From the NCBI RefSeq assembly GCF_029946165.1, contig NZ_JAQSDZ010000016.1:62001-126000 (forward strand): DNA of 64,000 bases. Reading direction: 5' to 3'. The stretch's first letter is position 1, and every line of letters begins with the position of its first letter. Source of the DNA: Methylotenera sp. GTDB lineage: Bacteria > Pseudomonadota > Gammaproteobacteria > Burkholderiales > Methylophilaceae. The notes under the pieces are model-generated. The model was given only the letters and a program-made list of their open reading frames with translations. It searched no databases and was not told the DNA's origin. The translations under genes and the position numbers were made by a program. Below, one piece after another: positions 47,737 through 56,683 of the stretch.

Positions 47737-48396
47737 TTATGCCGCTTCTGTACGACTTTCAATCACTTTATCAATCATGCCATACTCCACTGACTGCGTA
47801 GCGCTCATAAAGTTATCACGCTCAGTATCACGGTCAATCTCTGCAGAGGTTTTGCCTGTATGGTGCGCCAAAATATCATTTAATCTCGCACGCAAATACA
47901 AAATTTCTTTTGCATGAATCTCAATGTCGGTAGATTGACCTTGGAAGCCACCAGACGGCTGATGAATCATCACTCGTGAGTTTGGCAAACTAAAGCGTTT
48001 ACCCTTTGCGCCAGCAGCTAATAAGAACGCACCCATACTTGCTGCTTGACCAATACACAAAGTGCTTACATCGGCTTTAATGAACTGCATAGTGTCATAA
48101 ATCGACATACCCGCAGTCACAGAACCACCTGGAGAGTTAATATAGAGAGAAATATCCTTATCTGGATTTTCAGCCTCTAAGAATAGTAATTGAGCAACTA
48201 CAAGGTTTGCTGACATATCATTGACTGGGCCAACAAGAAATATCACACGCTCTTTTAGTAAACGCGAATAGATGTCATAAGAACGCTCACCACGACCACT
48301 CTGCTCCACAACCATTGGGATATAACCCAAACCCTGAGGGCTCAGATCTAACGTTGACTGCGATTGTTGCAATCCATTCATATTAAAACCTGTCAT
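47737..48396 (-). CDS. clpP: ATP-dependent Clp protease proteolytic subunit
   Basis: ClpP is the tetradecameric serine protease core used with ClpX. The 219-residue protein shows the nucleophile in [11 protein letters not shown], the His in VMIHQPSGG, and the usual N-terminal region [27 protein letters not shown]-type loop is [13 protein letters not shown]. The ATG directly follows the tig stop codon (TAAATG), so translation is probably coupled. About 20 N-terminal residues precede the mature start. Confidence 0.98.
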   Translation of the reverse strand: MTGFNMNGLQQSQSTLDLSPQGLGYIPMVVEQSGRGERSYDIYSRLLKERVIFLVGPVNDMSANLVVAQLLFLEAENPDKDISLYINSPGGSVTAGMSIYDTMQFIKADVSTLCIGQAASMGAFLLAAGAKGKRFSLPNSRVMIHQPSGGFQGQSTDIEIHAKEILYLRARLNDILAHHTGKTSAEIDRDTERDNFMSATQSVEYGMIDKVIESRTEAA

Positions 48397-49701
48397 TTAG
48401 GCATTTCCCATTAAATCATCGAATTTAACTTTTTTATCAGATACTTTAGCTTTGGACAACACATACGCCACGGCGTTCTCTTCAGTAGCCAAAGCTGATG
48501 GTTCATCTAAACGTTTAGGATCTGCGTAGTACCAAGTCACCACGTCAGCTGGACGCTCAAAACTTTGTGAGAACACATCAACCATCGCACGAATTTGATC
48601 TGCATTGGCGTGTAAACCATTAGTATTGATTAACTCGCCTAAAATTAAACGAAGAGTAGTGCTACGTTTAGCCTGCTCTTCAAACATTGAAGGCTCAAGT
48701 TTTATGGTACTCAAATCAGCGCCACGTTGTTTTAGATTTTGCGCAGTCGTTTCCATCATGCGATTAATTTCAGAACCAAGCAATATACGAGGAATCTCAA
48801 AGTCAGCGCTATCGACCAAAGCTTGGAATACTTGCTCTTTCAATTTAGCACTTACGCGCTTAGTTACTTCTTGATTCAAACTTTCAGTGATTTCGGCTTT
48901 CATTTTTTCAACATCACCATCTTCAATACCGAGACTTTTAGCAAAGTCAGCATCTAATTCAGGCAATTTTGGCTCAGAAACGCTCACATAAGTCACATCA
49001 TAAGTAACAGTTTTACCAGCTAATTGTTCTGGTGTGTGGTCTGCTGGGTAGCTAATATCAAACTGTTTTGAAGTACCAGTTTTGCCACCAGTAAGTTCCG
49101 CATCGAATGTCTCTACACGACCAGCCTCACCCAACACTAAATCAATGCCTTTATCGCCAGTTGATTCAACCTCTTTACCATCAATAGAAGCTTTAAGTGT
49201 CACGTTAACGCGATCACCTTTTTTAGCCGCGCGTTTAACAAGTGAATAGCTCACGCGTTGCTTTACTAAAACGTCTAATGTTTTTTTAACATCAGCCTCA
49301 CCCACTTCAATCACTGGGCGCTCAATTTTCATTTTAGCTAAATCGCCATAAACAACGTCAGGAAATACTTCAAAAGTAGCCGTATATTCTAAATTCTGAG
49401 TAGCAGCATCGAACGGCTTATGTTCAATATTCGGATAACCTGCAACGCGCAATTTAGCTTCATCCACTGCATCACCAAAGCTTTTTTCAACCGCACCAGA
49501 ATATACTTCATCACGCACTTGGTCACCATAATGCTGATTCACCAAACCCATAGGTGCTTTACCTGGCCTAAAACCAGCGAATTTTGCAGTACGTGACATT
49601 TGAGACAAACGCTGATGAATCTGCGCCTGAAGTGGTTGGAGTGGAACTGAAATCGTGATACGACGTTCTAGTTTACTGATAGTTTCAACATTCAATGCCA
49701 T
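48397..49701 (-). CDS. tig: Trigger factor
   Basis: Ribosome-bound folding chaperone and prolyl isomerase. From the ATG at 49701 (AGGA about 9 bp upstream) it has 434 residues. The ribosome-binding signature FRPGKAP appears in AKFAGFRPGKAPMGLV, the FKBP-like PPIase domain spans ~160-245 (AAKKGDRVNVTLKASIDGK), and the rest is the helical chaperone body. It is the first gene of the tig-clpP-clpX run. Confidence 0.97.
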   Translation of the reverse strand: MALNVETISKLERRITISVPLQPLQAQIHQRLSQMSRTAKFAGFRPGKAPMGLVNQHYGDQVRDEVYSGAVEKSFGDAVDEAKLRVAGYPNIEHKPFDAATQNLEYTATFEVFPDVVYGDLAKMKIERPVIEVGEADVKKTLDVLVKQRVSYSLVKRAAKKGDRVNVTLKASIDGKEVESTGDKGIDLVLGEAGRVETFDAELTGGKTGTSKQFDISYPADHTPEQLAGKTVTYDVTYVSVSEPKLPELDADFAKSLGIEDGDVEKMKAEITESLNQEVTKRVSAKLKEQVFQALVDSADFEIPRILLGSEINRMMETTAQNLKQRGADLSTIKLEPSMFEEQAKRSTTLRLILGELINTNGLHANADQIRAMVDVFSQSFERPADVVTWYYADPKRLDEPSALATEENAVAYVLSKAKVSDKKVKFDDLMGNA

Positions 49702-50029
49702 GCGGTTTATTCCTAAAGTCAATATTCTAAGTTTTCAAGTACGAATGTGGATAACACTCTATTACAGGTGATAACCAAAGCCGTTCTTACAAGTAAGTTG
49801 GTACGAAAAAGAGAGCGTCAAGACCATGCTAAGCAGCAACTATACTAGACTTTAAACAAGCCTTGTCTATTTTTGCCATTCTCAATAACTCTATTGGCTC
49901 AAAAATTCGCGTAAATTAAGCGGGAAACTATAGCATATTAGACTTTCCTTCACAAACAACACCTGCATTTTTTCACTATGACTTTAACATCATTTAGAAA
50001 AGTGTTGATTCTTAGTTTTAGGCGGAGTA

Positions 50030-50260
50030 TTTAATCTAAACATCCGTTAAAACTCTGAAGTTAAGTATAGCTGCAGAAGCTTCAAAAGAATCCTCAGCTT
50101 TATTAGCAATTTGATGATTACCCATAAAAATGCCAACACCATTATCAAAGTAGCTGCATAGACAGAGAAGTCAGCTTCAAGAAGATTCCGCTCTAGACTT
50201 AATGGCATCGCCGAATGTAATATCAAACCCAGAATAGTTTGTATGCGAATTTTTAAAACT
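50030..50260 (-). pseudogene. Possible frameshifted gene remnant
   Basis: On the minus strand one frame gives LEADFSVYAA and, after a one-base shift, another continues YFDNGVGIFMGNHQIANKAE then DSFEASAAILNFRVLTDV before a stop. Joined, these read like a natural, beta-strand-rich protein end, whereas each frame alone has stops or an odd Leu-rich tail. No start, ribosome site or family is seen. It may equally be chance. Confidence 0.22.
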
Positions 50261-50291
50261 TGTTTTAAAAATTAGGATGATCTTAGGTAAC

Positions 50292-50318
50292 AAAAAGGGC
50301 TTCCCTTGGGAAGCCCTT
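50292..50318 (-). terminator. Terminator after tRNA-Leu
   Basis: Arms AAGGGCTTCCC (50295-50305) and GGGAAGCCCTT (50308-50318) are perfect complements; on the minus strand the stem is followed by a T-run (TTTTTG). Confidence 0.88.
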
Positions 50319-50323
50319 ATATA

Positions 50324-50408
50324 TGGTGCGAAAGGAGAGACTCGAACTCTCACGCCTTACGGCGCTGGAACCTAAATCCAGTGCGTCTACCAATTCCGCC
50401 ACTCTCGC
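50324..50408 (-). tRNA. tRNA-Leu (UAG)
   Basis: An 85-nt class II tRNA with encoded CCA. The reverse complement starts GCGAGAGTGGCGGAATTGG, has anticodon loop TTTAGGT (UAG, Leu CUA/CUG family) on a CTGGA/TCCAG stem, a long variable arm (GCGCCGTAAGGCGT), T-loop AGTTCGAGTC and ends CTTTCGCACCA. The first acceptor pairs are GCGA/TCGC. Confidence 0.96.
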
Positions 50409-50629
50409 AGGTAGATAACGACTAAAATAACCGTCGTTTCAAACAAGCGGGCATTATATATCAACTAGTGAAAATGGGAATAGATAAAATAAAATATTTC
50501 TTTATTTAAGCATAAATGCATTTTTGCCTGTGTTTGTGGCTGATTTTCTAGCAGAGCGAGCTACGATTATGCGAGAATGTCACCTAAAGTTATATGAATC
50601 ATTAATACCATTAATATAGAGTCGAGACC

Positions 50630-50878
50630 ATGCAAACTAACATCAATCAAAACGAAATCAATATGCTGCGTGCTGAATTAGAGCTATTAATGCGCGAACG
50701 TCAATCATTGTTGAAAGTAACGGGTGCTGCTGCAGGCTTGATTGCAGAAATGGATAGTCATGACTTATCTGTTTCTACTATAGAAGCCGCAGACTTACTA
50801 GCTACGACAATTAACGGCTTAAATGAAGAGACTCTGCAAGATGCTTTAACTGCTGTACATGCAGAAATCATCGATTAA
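50630..50878 (+). CDS. Small hypothetical protein, N-terminal coiled coil
   Basis: An 82-residue acidic protein of unknown function. Residues ~8-30 (NEINMLRAELELLMRERQSL) form a heptad-like helix, followed by GAAAGLIAEM and a second helical region (STIEAADLLATTINGLNEET). No signal peptide, metal site or membrane segment is present. Codon usage and the compact helical pattern suggest a real gene. It stands between tRNA-Leu and the RND operon, 65 bp before the latter. Confidence 0.7.
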   Translation: MQTNINQNEINMLRAELELLMRERQSLLKVTGAAAGLIAEMDSHDLSVSTIEAADLLATTINGLNEETLQDALTAVHAEIID

Positions 50879-50943
50879 CTCTCCTTAATAATGATGCCTA
50901 AATTACTGCATTCATTATTTATACTATCGCCATTGCTACTGTT

Positions 50944-52398
50944 TTGATTAAGCACGCGCATCTAAACACATACGATCAACTCAGGCCAATTAAAATAATT
51001 GCCTTAGCAGCTTGCTTTTCAACAGTTTTAACAGCATGTAGCTTTCAAAAATATGTTGCTAAACCCATTGAACCTTCAACTGCTATAGCCAAATTTGAAT
51101 TAAAAGATCCTTTTGGCAAGCCGTTTATTGAATACCTCTCAATTAATGGTTATACAAGCGATGAATTGCCAGTTCGTCAATGGGGGCTAGATGAGCTTAC
51201 TTATTGTGCCCTTTTCTTTCATCCCAGTTTAGATGTTGCCCGCGCACAGTGGCGTGCTACTCAAGCATCAGGAGCCAGAGCTGCACAACGCTTAGCGCCT
51301 ACACTTAATGGTAACTTAGCACACAGCGATGATCCCGATCCATCAAAAAAGCCATTTGCCTTCGGCTTAAGCATTGATATACCAATAGTAACCGCGAATA
51401 AACGTGAAATACGTATAGAGAACGCCCAACATTTATCAAAAGCAGCCAAGCTTAAAATTGCGCAAATCGCTTGGCAACTACGCAATAACATTGCGCAAAC
51501 GCTGACTGAATATGCATTCAATGAAACTCAATTACACTTACTGCATATAGAAGAGTTACGCCACGAAGAAATAGTGAATATCTACCAAAAGCGTGTCAGC
51601 GTTGGCGTAGCCTCTAATATTGAGTTAAGTAATGCTAAACTACGATTACAAACCATCAGCTCTACAGTCAACTCTGCGCAGCAAACTAAACTGATTCTGC
51701 TATCTAAACTTGCTAGCAATATAGGAGTCCCGCTTGCAAATGTAGTAACAATGTCACTAGATATTGATCAGAAGCGACCAGAATACAACCTCACTAACAC
51801 CGAGCTTCAAACCACGACATTACTTAACCGTCTTGATATTAGAATTGCGCTAGAGCGCTATGCGGCGGCAGAAGCTAAATTGAAATTGGAAATTGCTGGG
51901 CAGTATCCTGATCTGGTTATTAGTCCAGGTGCAGCTTATGAATTTGGCGATAACATCTGGTCACTTGGTTTATCTGGTCTGCTTAGCTTGCTGAATAAAA
52001 ACAAAGTGGCAATTGCTGAGGCAACTATGTTACGCGAGGTTGAGGCTGCCCAATTTGAAGACTTGCAAACCAAAGTCATTTTAGAGGCAAATATTGCTAA
52101 TGCAGAAGTCATTCAAGCTAAGAAGGCGCTAGAAAATCAGCAGCGCTTACTGGCTCAACAGCAATCTAACACCCAACGCATGCAACGCAAGTTTACCGCA
52201 GGGGATATTGACAGGTTAGAAATGACTTATGCTCAACTAGAAGTTATAAATGCGGAGAAGAATGTAGCCTTAGCCAACTTTCAGCTAAACAAATCATTAG
52301 ACCAATTAGAAAATACTTTGCAAAAGCCGCTAGCGAGTGAAGTTTCTGCGAGTTCAAAAAGTGTTAACGCTGCGTTTAATTTAGAGGGTGAGAAATGA
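50944..52398 (+). CDS. TolC/CusC-type outer-membrane efflux lipoprotein
   Basis: A 484-residue outer-membrane factor of an RND efflux system. A lipoprotein signal ends in STVLTACS (lipobox Cys), and the mature part has the duplicated long-helix organisation of TolC proteins, with YCALFFHPSLDVARAQWRA and LLNRLDIRIALERYAAAEAK marking the two repeats. The start is TTG (MIKHAHLN). The stop overlaps the adaptor start (ATGA), so the three efflux genes are an operon. Confidence 0.9.
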   Translation: MIKHAHLNTYDQLRPIKIIALAACFSTVLTACSFQKYVAKPIEPSTAIAKFELKDPFGKPFIEYLSINGYTSDELPVRQWGLDELTYCALFFHPSLDVARAQWRATQASGARAAQRLAPTLNGNLAHSDDPDPSKKPFAFGLSIDIPIVTANKREIRIENAQHLSKAAKLKIAQIAWQLRNNIAQTLTEYAFNETQLHLLHIEELRHEEIVNIYQKRVSVGVASNIELSNAKLRLQTISSTVNSAQQTKLILLSKLASNIGVPLANVVTMSLDIDQKRPEYNLTNTELQTTTLLNRLDIRIALERYAAAEAKLKLEIAGQYPDLVISPGAAYEFGDNIWSLGLSGLLSLLNKNKVAIAEATMLREVEAAQFEDLQTKVILEANIANAEVIQAKKALENQQRLLAQQQSNTQRMQRKFTAGDIDRLEMTYAQLEVINAEKNVALANFQLNKSLDQLENTLQKPLASEVSASSKSVNAAFNLEGEK

Positions 52399-53480
52399 AC
52401 CGTAAGGCAACCATTATTATCGGCCTGCAAGCGGCTTTAATTGTCATTTTGTTTTGGTTTTTAATTTTCTACGGTAAAGACGAATATGAAGCAGCGACCA
52501 CCAATGGCGAAGAAGAAGTTGAGACTAAAACACTGGTAGTCGATAATCACGTAAATGAAAAAGGTGTAGCAACGCTCATTTTACCTGTCGCATCACAACA
52601 GCAAAGCGGCATACAGACTATTAAACTGCACGCCACTCAATATCAAGCGGTAACAGCCTCATTCGGCACGGTTGAAGCTATGAGCAGCTTAATTGAAATG
52701 CGCACCCGTTATTTAGCCGCGCTTGCCGAAGGCAATGTGACACGTTCAACCATGACAAGTGCTGAGCAAAATTTACAACGTTTGCAGTTATTAAACCAAG
52801 ATGATAAGAACGTGTCCGACCGCGCAGTACTAGAAGCACAAGCAATTTTAAATGGTGAAAAAGCAAAATTAAGCACTTCCGCTACATTAGCCAATGGCAT
52901 TCGCGATAATATGCGCCAGCAATGGGGCGCCACGCTCGCTAATTGGGCAACACAAACTACAAGCAATCCTGAGTTTGAATCACTTTTGCAGTCACAAGAT
53001 GTCTTATTAAAAATCTCATTACCTTTTGATGTGACGCCAAGTAAAAATACCACACTACAAATTGTACCAATGGGTTCGCAAACGCAAGTGATTAAAGCGC
53101 AATTTATCTCAGATGCCCCACAAGCTGATAGCACCCTTCAAGGTAAAACATACTTTTATCGCGCGCCAGCTGGCAGTCTGCGTGCTGGAATGCGCGTAAC
53201 AACGCGCCTTAGCACAGAGGGCAAAGCTAGTTCTGGCGTGATTGTGCCGCACGAGGCTGTGGTTTGGTACGCTAACCAAGCATGGGTTTACCAAAAAATT
53301 GGTGCAGATAAATTTGTTCGCAGACGGATTAGTACTGAAGTTGAAATTGAAAGTGAAGCGATTAGTGGTTGGTATAACACTTCGGGTTTGGCGGTGAATA
53401 ATGAGCTAGTCAATAGCGGTGCACAGTTGCTGTTATCTGAAGAGTTGAAATACCAAATTAAAAATGAGAACGAGGACTAA
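52395..53480 (+). CDS. RND efflux periplasmic adaptor, divergent (no clear lipoyl halves)
   Basis: A 361-residue membrane-fusion protein judged by context and C-terminal similarity. One N-terminal anchor helix (IIIGLQAALIVILFWFLIFY) is followed by ILPVASQQQSGIQTIKL, as in HlyD/CusB-type adaptors. A helical region covers residues ~95-185 (TMTSAEQNLQRLQLL). Beta-barrel and membrane-proximal domains appear after ~195 (AGSLRAGMRVTTRL, VIVPHEAVVWYANQAWVYQK). I do not find the usual biotinyl-lipoyl half-motifs (GxV...GdxVkkGqxL) on either side of the hairpin. It lies between the outer-membrane factor and the pump. Confidence 0.82.
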   Translation: MNRKATIIIGLQAALIVILFWFLIFYGKDEYEAATTNGEEEVETKTLVVDNHVNEKGVATLILPVASQQQSGIQTIKLHATQYQAVTASFGTVEAMSSLIEMRTRYLAALAEGNVTRSTMTSAEQNLQRLQLLNQDDKNVSDRAVLEAQAILNGEKAKLSTSATLANGIRDNMRQQWGATLANWATQTTSNPEFESLLQSQDVLLKISLPFDVTPSKNTTLQIVPMGSQTQVIKAQFISDAPQADSTLQGKTYFYRAPAGSLRAGMRVTTRLSTEGKASSGVIVPHEAVVWYANQAWVYQKIGADKFVRRRISTEVEIESEAISGWYNTSGLAVNNELVNSGAQLLLSEELKYQIKNENED

Positions 53481-53488
53481 GCTACAGC

Positions 53489-56400
53489 ATGATGTCCGCC
53501 CTCGTTCGCTTTTCCATTCGTTTTCATGGTGTCATTATTGGCTTGGCTTGCCTACTCATTGTGTATGGCTTATATGGTCTTAGCCGCACCAATTTAGATG
53601 TTTTTCCAGAATTTTCACCCACGCAAGTGGTCATTCAAACAGAGTCTCCAGGTTTATCCTCTAGCCTGGTCGAGCAGTTAGTCACACAGCCTATAGAAAC
53701 TACGCTGTCGGGCACAGTGGGTATTGAGTCCATGCGCTCTCAATCCATCCCAGGCTTGTCTATAATCACCATTATTTTTGACGAAAACACTGATATCTAT
53801 CGCAATAGACAAGTGGTCGCTGAACGATTGGCCACACTTAACAATCAATTACCAAAGAACATCGTACCTACTATCACGCCATTAGCTTCGAGCGCCAGCA
53901 CGGTTTTAGGGATGGGTCTTACCTCCGATAAACGCAGCTTAATGGAGCTGCGAACATTGGTCGATTGGACAATACGCCCACACATTATGGCTGTACCTGG
54001 CGTGGCAGATGTGAACGTATTGGGCGGCGATGTAAGACAATTTCAAATTCTGGTGGATCCTAGCAAACTCATACGCTACAACTTATCAATTCAAGAAGTG
54101 TTAACGGCAACGGCACGTGTTACAGGCGTGCGCGGAGCTGGTTATATTGAAAATAATAATCAACGTATTTTAATTAATACTGAAGGCCAAGCTAAAAATG
54201 TAAGGCAACTTGGACAAATGCCCATTATGCATCGCAATGGGCAAACCGTGCGCCTGAGCGACTTAGGCCAAGTGGTAGAAGGTGCGGCACCAGCAATTAG
54301 TGCGGCAGCCATTAACGGTAAGGAAGGTGTGTATTTTTCGGTACAAGGTCAACTTGGGGCGAATACTAAAGCCGTGACCGAAGCGGTTGAAAAAGCCATG
54401 CAGGAATTGGCACCCGAACTTAAAGCGCAGAATATCACATTTTATCCTGCATTGTTCCGCCCTGCTAATTTTATTGAAACTGCTATTGATGGCGTTAAAA
54501 CTGATATTTTAATTGGCTCAACACTGGTCATCGCCGTGTTATTTTTATTTTTGTTTAATGTACGGACCGCGTTTATTTCCGCCACTGCTATCCCACTTTC
54601 ATTACTCGCAGCCACCATTGTATTGGGCTACTTTGGCACTGGCTTGAATATTATGGTGCTAGGCGGTTTAGCTATTGCATTAGGCGAAGTGGTCGATGAC
54701 GCGATTATTGATACTGAAAATATTTTTAGGCGCTTACGTGAAAATCGACTGCTTAGCAATCCGCTTCCTGCACATCAAGTCGTATTTAATGCCTCTATGG
54801 AAGTGCGCAGTTCAGTTGTATATGCCACGATTATTGTGGTGCTGGTATTTTTACCGCTACTAACTTTATCAGGTGTTGCTGGAAAACTGTTCGCACCATT
54901 AGGCTATGCTTATATCAGCGCGATTGTCGCCTCTTTAGTGGTCGCACTCACCTTAACCCCTGCTCTTTGCTACCTATTGTTCTCGCGTGGAAAGCTTGAT
55001 AGTAATGACCCGCCACTTATCGCGTGGATGAAGAAAGGCTACGTGCGCTTATTGAAACGCATCGAGCGCAACTACGTGATGGTGATAAGCCTAACAACCA
55101 TCTTTATTGCGCTAGGGCTGGGTATTTTACCGTTATTCAAAAGTCAGTTTATTCCAAATCTACATGAAGGTCATTACATCATGCACATGACTGCCGTGCC
55201 TGGGACGTCTGCACGAGAATCTTTACGTATCGGTGAAAAAGTGTCAAAAGTTGTGGGTAACATCAAAGGCGTTACATCCGTAACGCAATGGGTTGGTCGC
55301 GCACCTAATGCTGCGGATACATTTGGCACACATTACAGCGAATTTGAAATTGAGTTAGATAACTTGTCAGGACCTGAACAAAACCGCGTACTCAACAATA
55401 TACGGGAGGAGTTAGCGGGAGAAACTGTAGATGACGACAATGATGGAAAGGCTGAAATTGGTTTTATAGGGGTGACTTTTGCCATCAATACTTTTTTAAC
55501 CGAACGTATTGAAGAGACCATTTCAGGCTTTACTGCTGCCATGGTGATTAATATTCATGGGCAAGATTTAGATGCTTTAGACCGAGATGCACGCGAAGTA
55601 GCCGATTTACTTAGCAACATTTCAGGCGCGTCAGAAGTACAAATTCAATCGCCTCCAGGCACTCCAGAGCTCACCATACGCTTACGCCCAGAGCGACTTG
55701 CATTATATGGCTTACAATCGCTAGACGTTCTGGAGAACATACAAGCGGCCTACGAAGGAGTACAAGCGACACAAATCTATCAAGGCAATCAAGTGACCAG
55801 CGTGAATGTGATGTTCAGCCGCTCAGTGCGCGATGATTTGCGTGAAATTGGCTCGTTACCGCTTAAAAATCCTGACGGTAAGATTGTGTACCTCAAAGAT
55901 ATAGCAGATATTAGTCAAGAAAATGGTCGCTCAAAAATATTACACGCTGGGGCTAAACGTATCCAAACAGTGACTTGCAATATTCATAACCGTGACATTG
56001 CGAGCTTTTCAAGTGAATTGAAAAAGCGCATGAATATTGATGTTAAGCTCTCAAACGGAAACTTTGTGACTTACACAGGCGAAGCTGAAGCGAATGCAAA
56101 ATCTCGTGAAGATTTAATTGTGCATTCATTGCTTGCAGCCGTGGGTATCTTTCTGATGCTCTATATTGCCTTCGGCAGATTACGCAACCTGTTGCTTACT
56201 TTCGCTAACCTACCCTTTGCACTCATTGGTGGTGTAATTGCTGCGATGTTTACTGGCGGCTGGATTTCACTAGGTTCATTGGTGGGCTTTGTCACACTAT
56301 TTGGCATCACCCTTAGAAACTCAATCATGATGGTGTCGCATTACCAACACCTCGTCGACGAAGAAAATTGCGTTTGGGGATTAGAAACCTGCATACGTGG

Positions 56401-56620
56401 TGCATCTGAACGGCTACCATCAATATTAATGACAGCTCTGGTCACTGCGCTGGGCTTGCTACCGCTTGCCCTCGGTAGCGGTCAGCCAGGGCGAGAAATC
56501 GAAGGCCCAATGGCAACGATTATTGTTGGAGGTTTAGTAACCTCTACGATTCTAAATTTATTAATCTTACCTACTATCATGTTGCACTTTGGGCAATTTA
56601 AAAAAGAGACCTTTTCTTAA
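53489..56620 (+). CDS. RND efflux pump, CzcA/heavy-metal-type (HME) family
   Basis: A 1043-residue inner-membrane proton-driven exporter with the twelve-helix, duplicated RND layout. The N-terminal helix and porter domain (NLDVFPEFSPTQVVIQTESP, SSLVEQLVTQPIETTLSGTVG) are typical of the CzcA/CusA group. The TM4 relay region is LGEVVDDAIIDTENIFRRL, with acidic residues in the HME position, and the second half has GFVTLFGITLRNSIMMVSHY. Heavy-metal export is the family expectation, but no metal-binding partner or metalloregulator is next to it, so the substrate is open. Confidence 0.92.
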   Translation: MMSALVRFSIRFHGVIIGLACLLIVYGLYGLSRTNLDVFPEFSPTQVVIQTESPGLSSSLVEQLVTQPIETTLSGTVGIESMRSQSIPGLSIITIIFDENTDIYRNRQVVAERLATLNNQLPKNIVPTITPLASSASTVLGMGLTSDKRSLMELRTLVDWTIRPHIMAVPGVADVNVLGGDVRQFQILVDPSKLIRYNLSIQEVLTATARVTGVRGAGYIENNNQRILINTEGQAKNVRQLGQMPIMHRNGQTVRLSDLGQVVEGAAPAISAAAINGKEGVYFSVQGQLGANTKAVTEAVEKAMQELAPELKAQNITFYPALFRPANFIETAIDGVKTDILIGSTLVIAVLFLFLFNVRTAFISATAIPLSLLAATIVLGYFGTGLNIMVLGGLAIALGEVVDDAIIDTENIFRRLRENRLLSNPLPAHQVVFNASMEVRSSVVYATIIVVLVFLPLLTLSGVAGKLFAPLGYAYISAIVASLVVALTLTPALCYLLFSRGKLDSNDPPLIAWMKKGYVRLLKRIERNYVMVISLTTIFIALGLGILPLFKSQFIPNLHEGHYIMHMTAVPGTSARESLRIGEKVSKVVGNIKGVTSVTQWVGRAPNAADTFGTHYSEFEIELDNLSGPEQNRVLNNIREELAGETVDDDNDGKAEIGFIGVTFAINTFLTERIEETISGFTAAMVINIHGQDLDALDRDAREVADLLSNISGASEVQIQSPPGTPELTIRLRPERLALYGLQSLDVLENIQAAYEGVQATQIYQGNQVTSVNVMFSRSVRDDLREIGSLPLKNPDGKIVYLKDIADISQENGRSKILHAGAKRIQTVTCNIHNRDIASFSSELKKRMNIDVKLSNGNFVTYTGEAEANAKSREDLIVHSLLAAVGIFLMLYIAFGRLRNLLLTFANLPFALIGGVIAAMFTGGWISLGSLVGFVTLFGITLRNSIMMVSHYQHLVDEENCVWGLETCIRGASERLPSILMTALVTALGLLPLALGSGQPGREIEGPMATIIVGGLVTSTILNLLILPTIMLHFGQFKKETFS

Positions 56621-56683
56621 ATATTGCGTATTAGCCTAAATTTTTGCCTTTCATTTCGGAAGTAATTATTTAGACGGCGTAAG

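Larger units (their letters stand above)
49702..50323. other. Gap upstream of tig
   Basis: 622 bp without a recognised intact gene. It must hold the tig-clpP promoter on the minus strand; CTTGACG near 49822-49828 and CTTGAAA near 49731-49737 (minus strand) resemble sigma-70/sigma-32 -35 elements but lack convincing -10 partners. A possible decayed gene (50030-50260) and the tRNA-Leu terminator occupy the right part. Confidence 0.4.
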
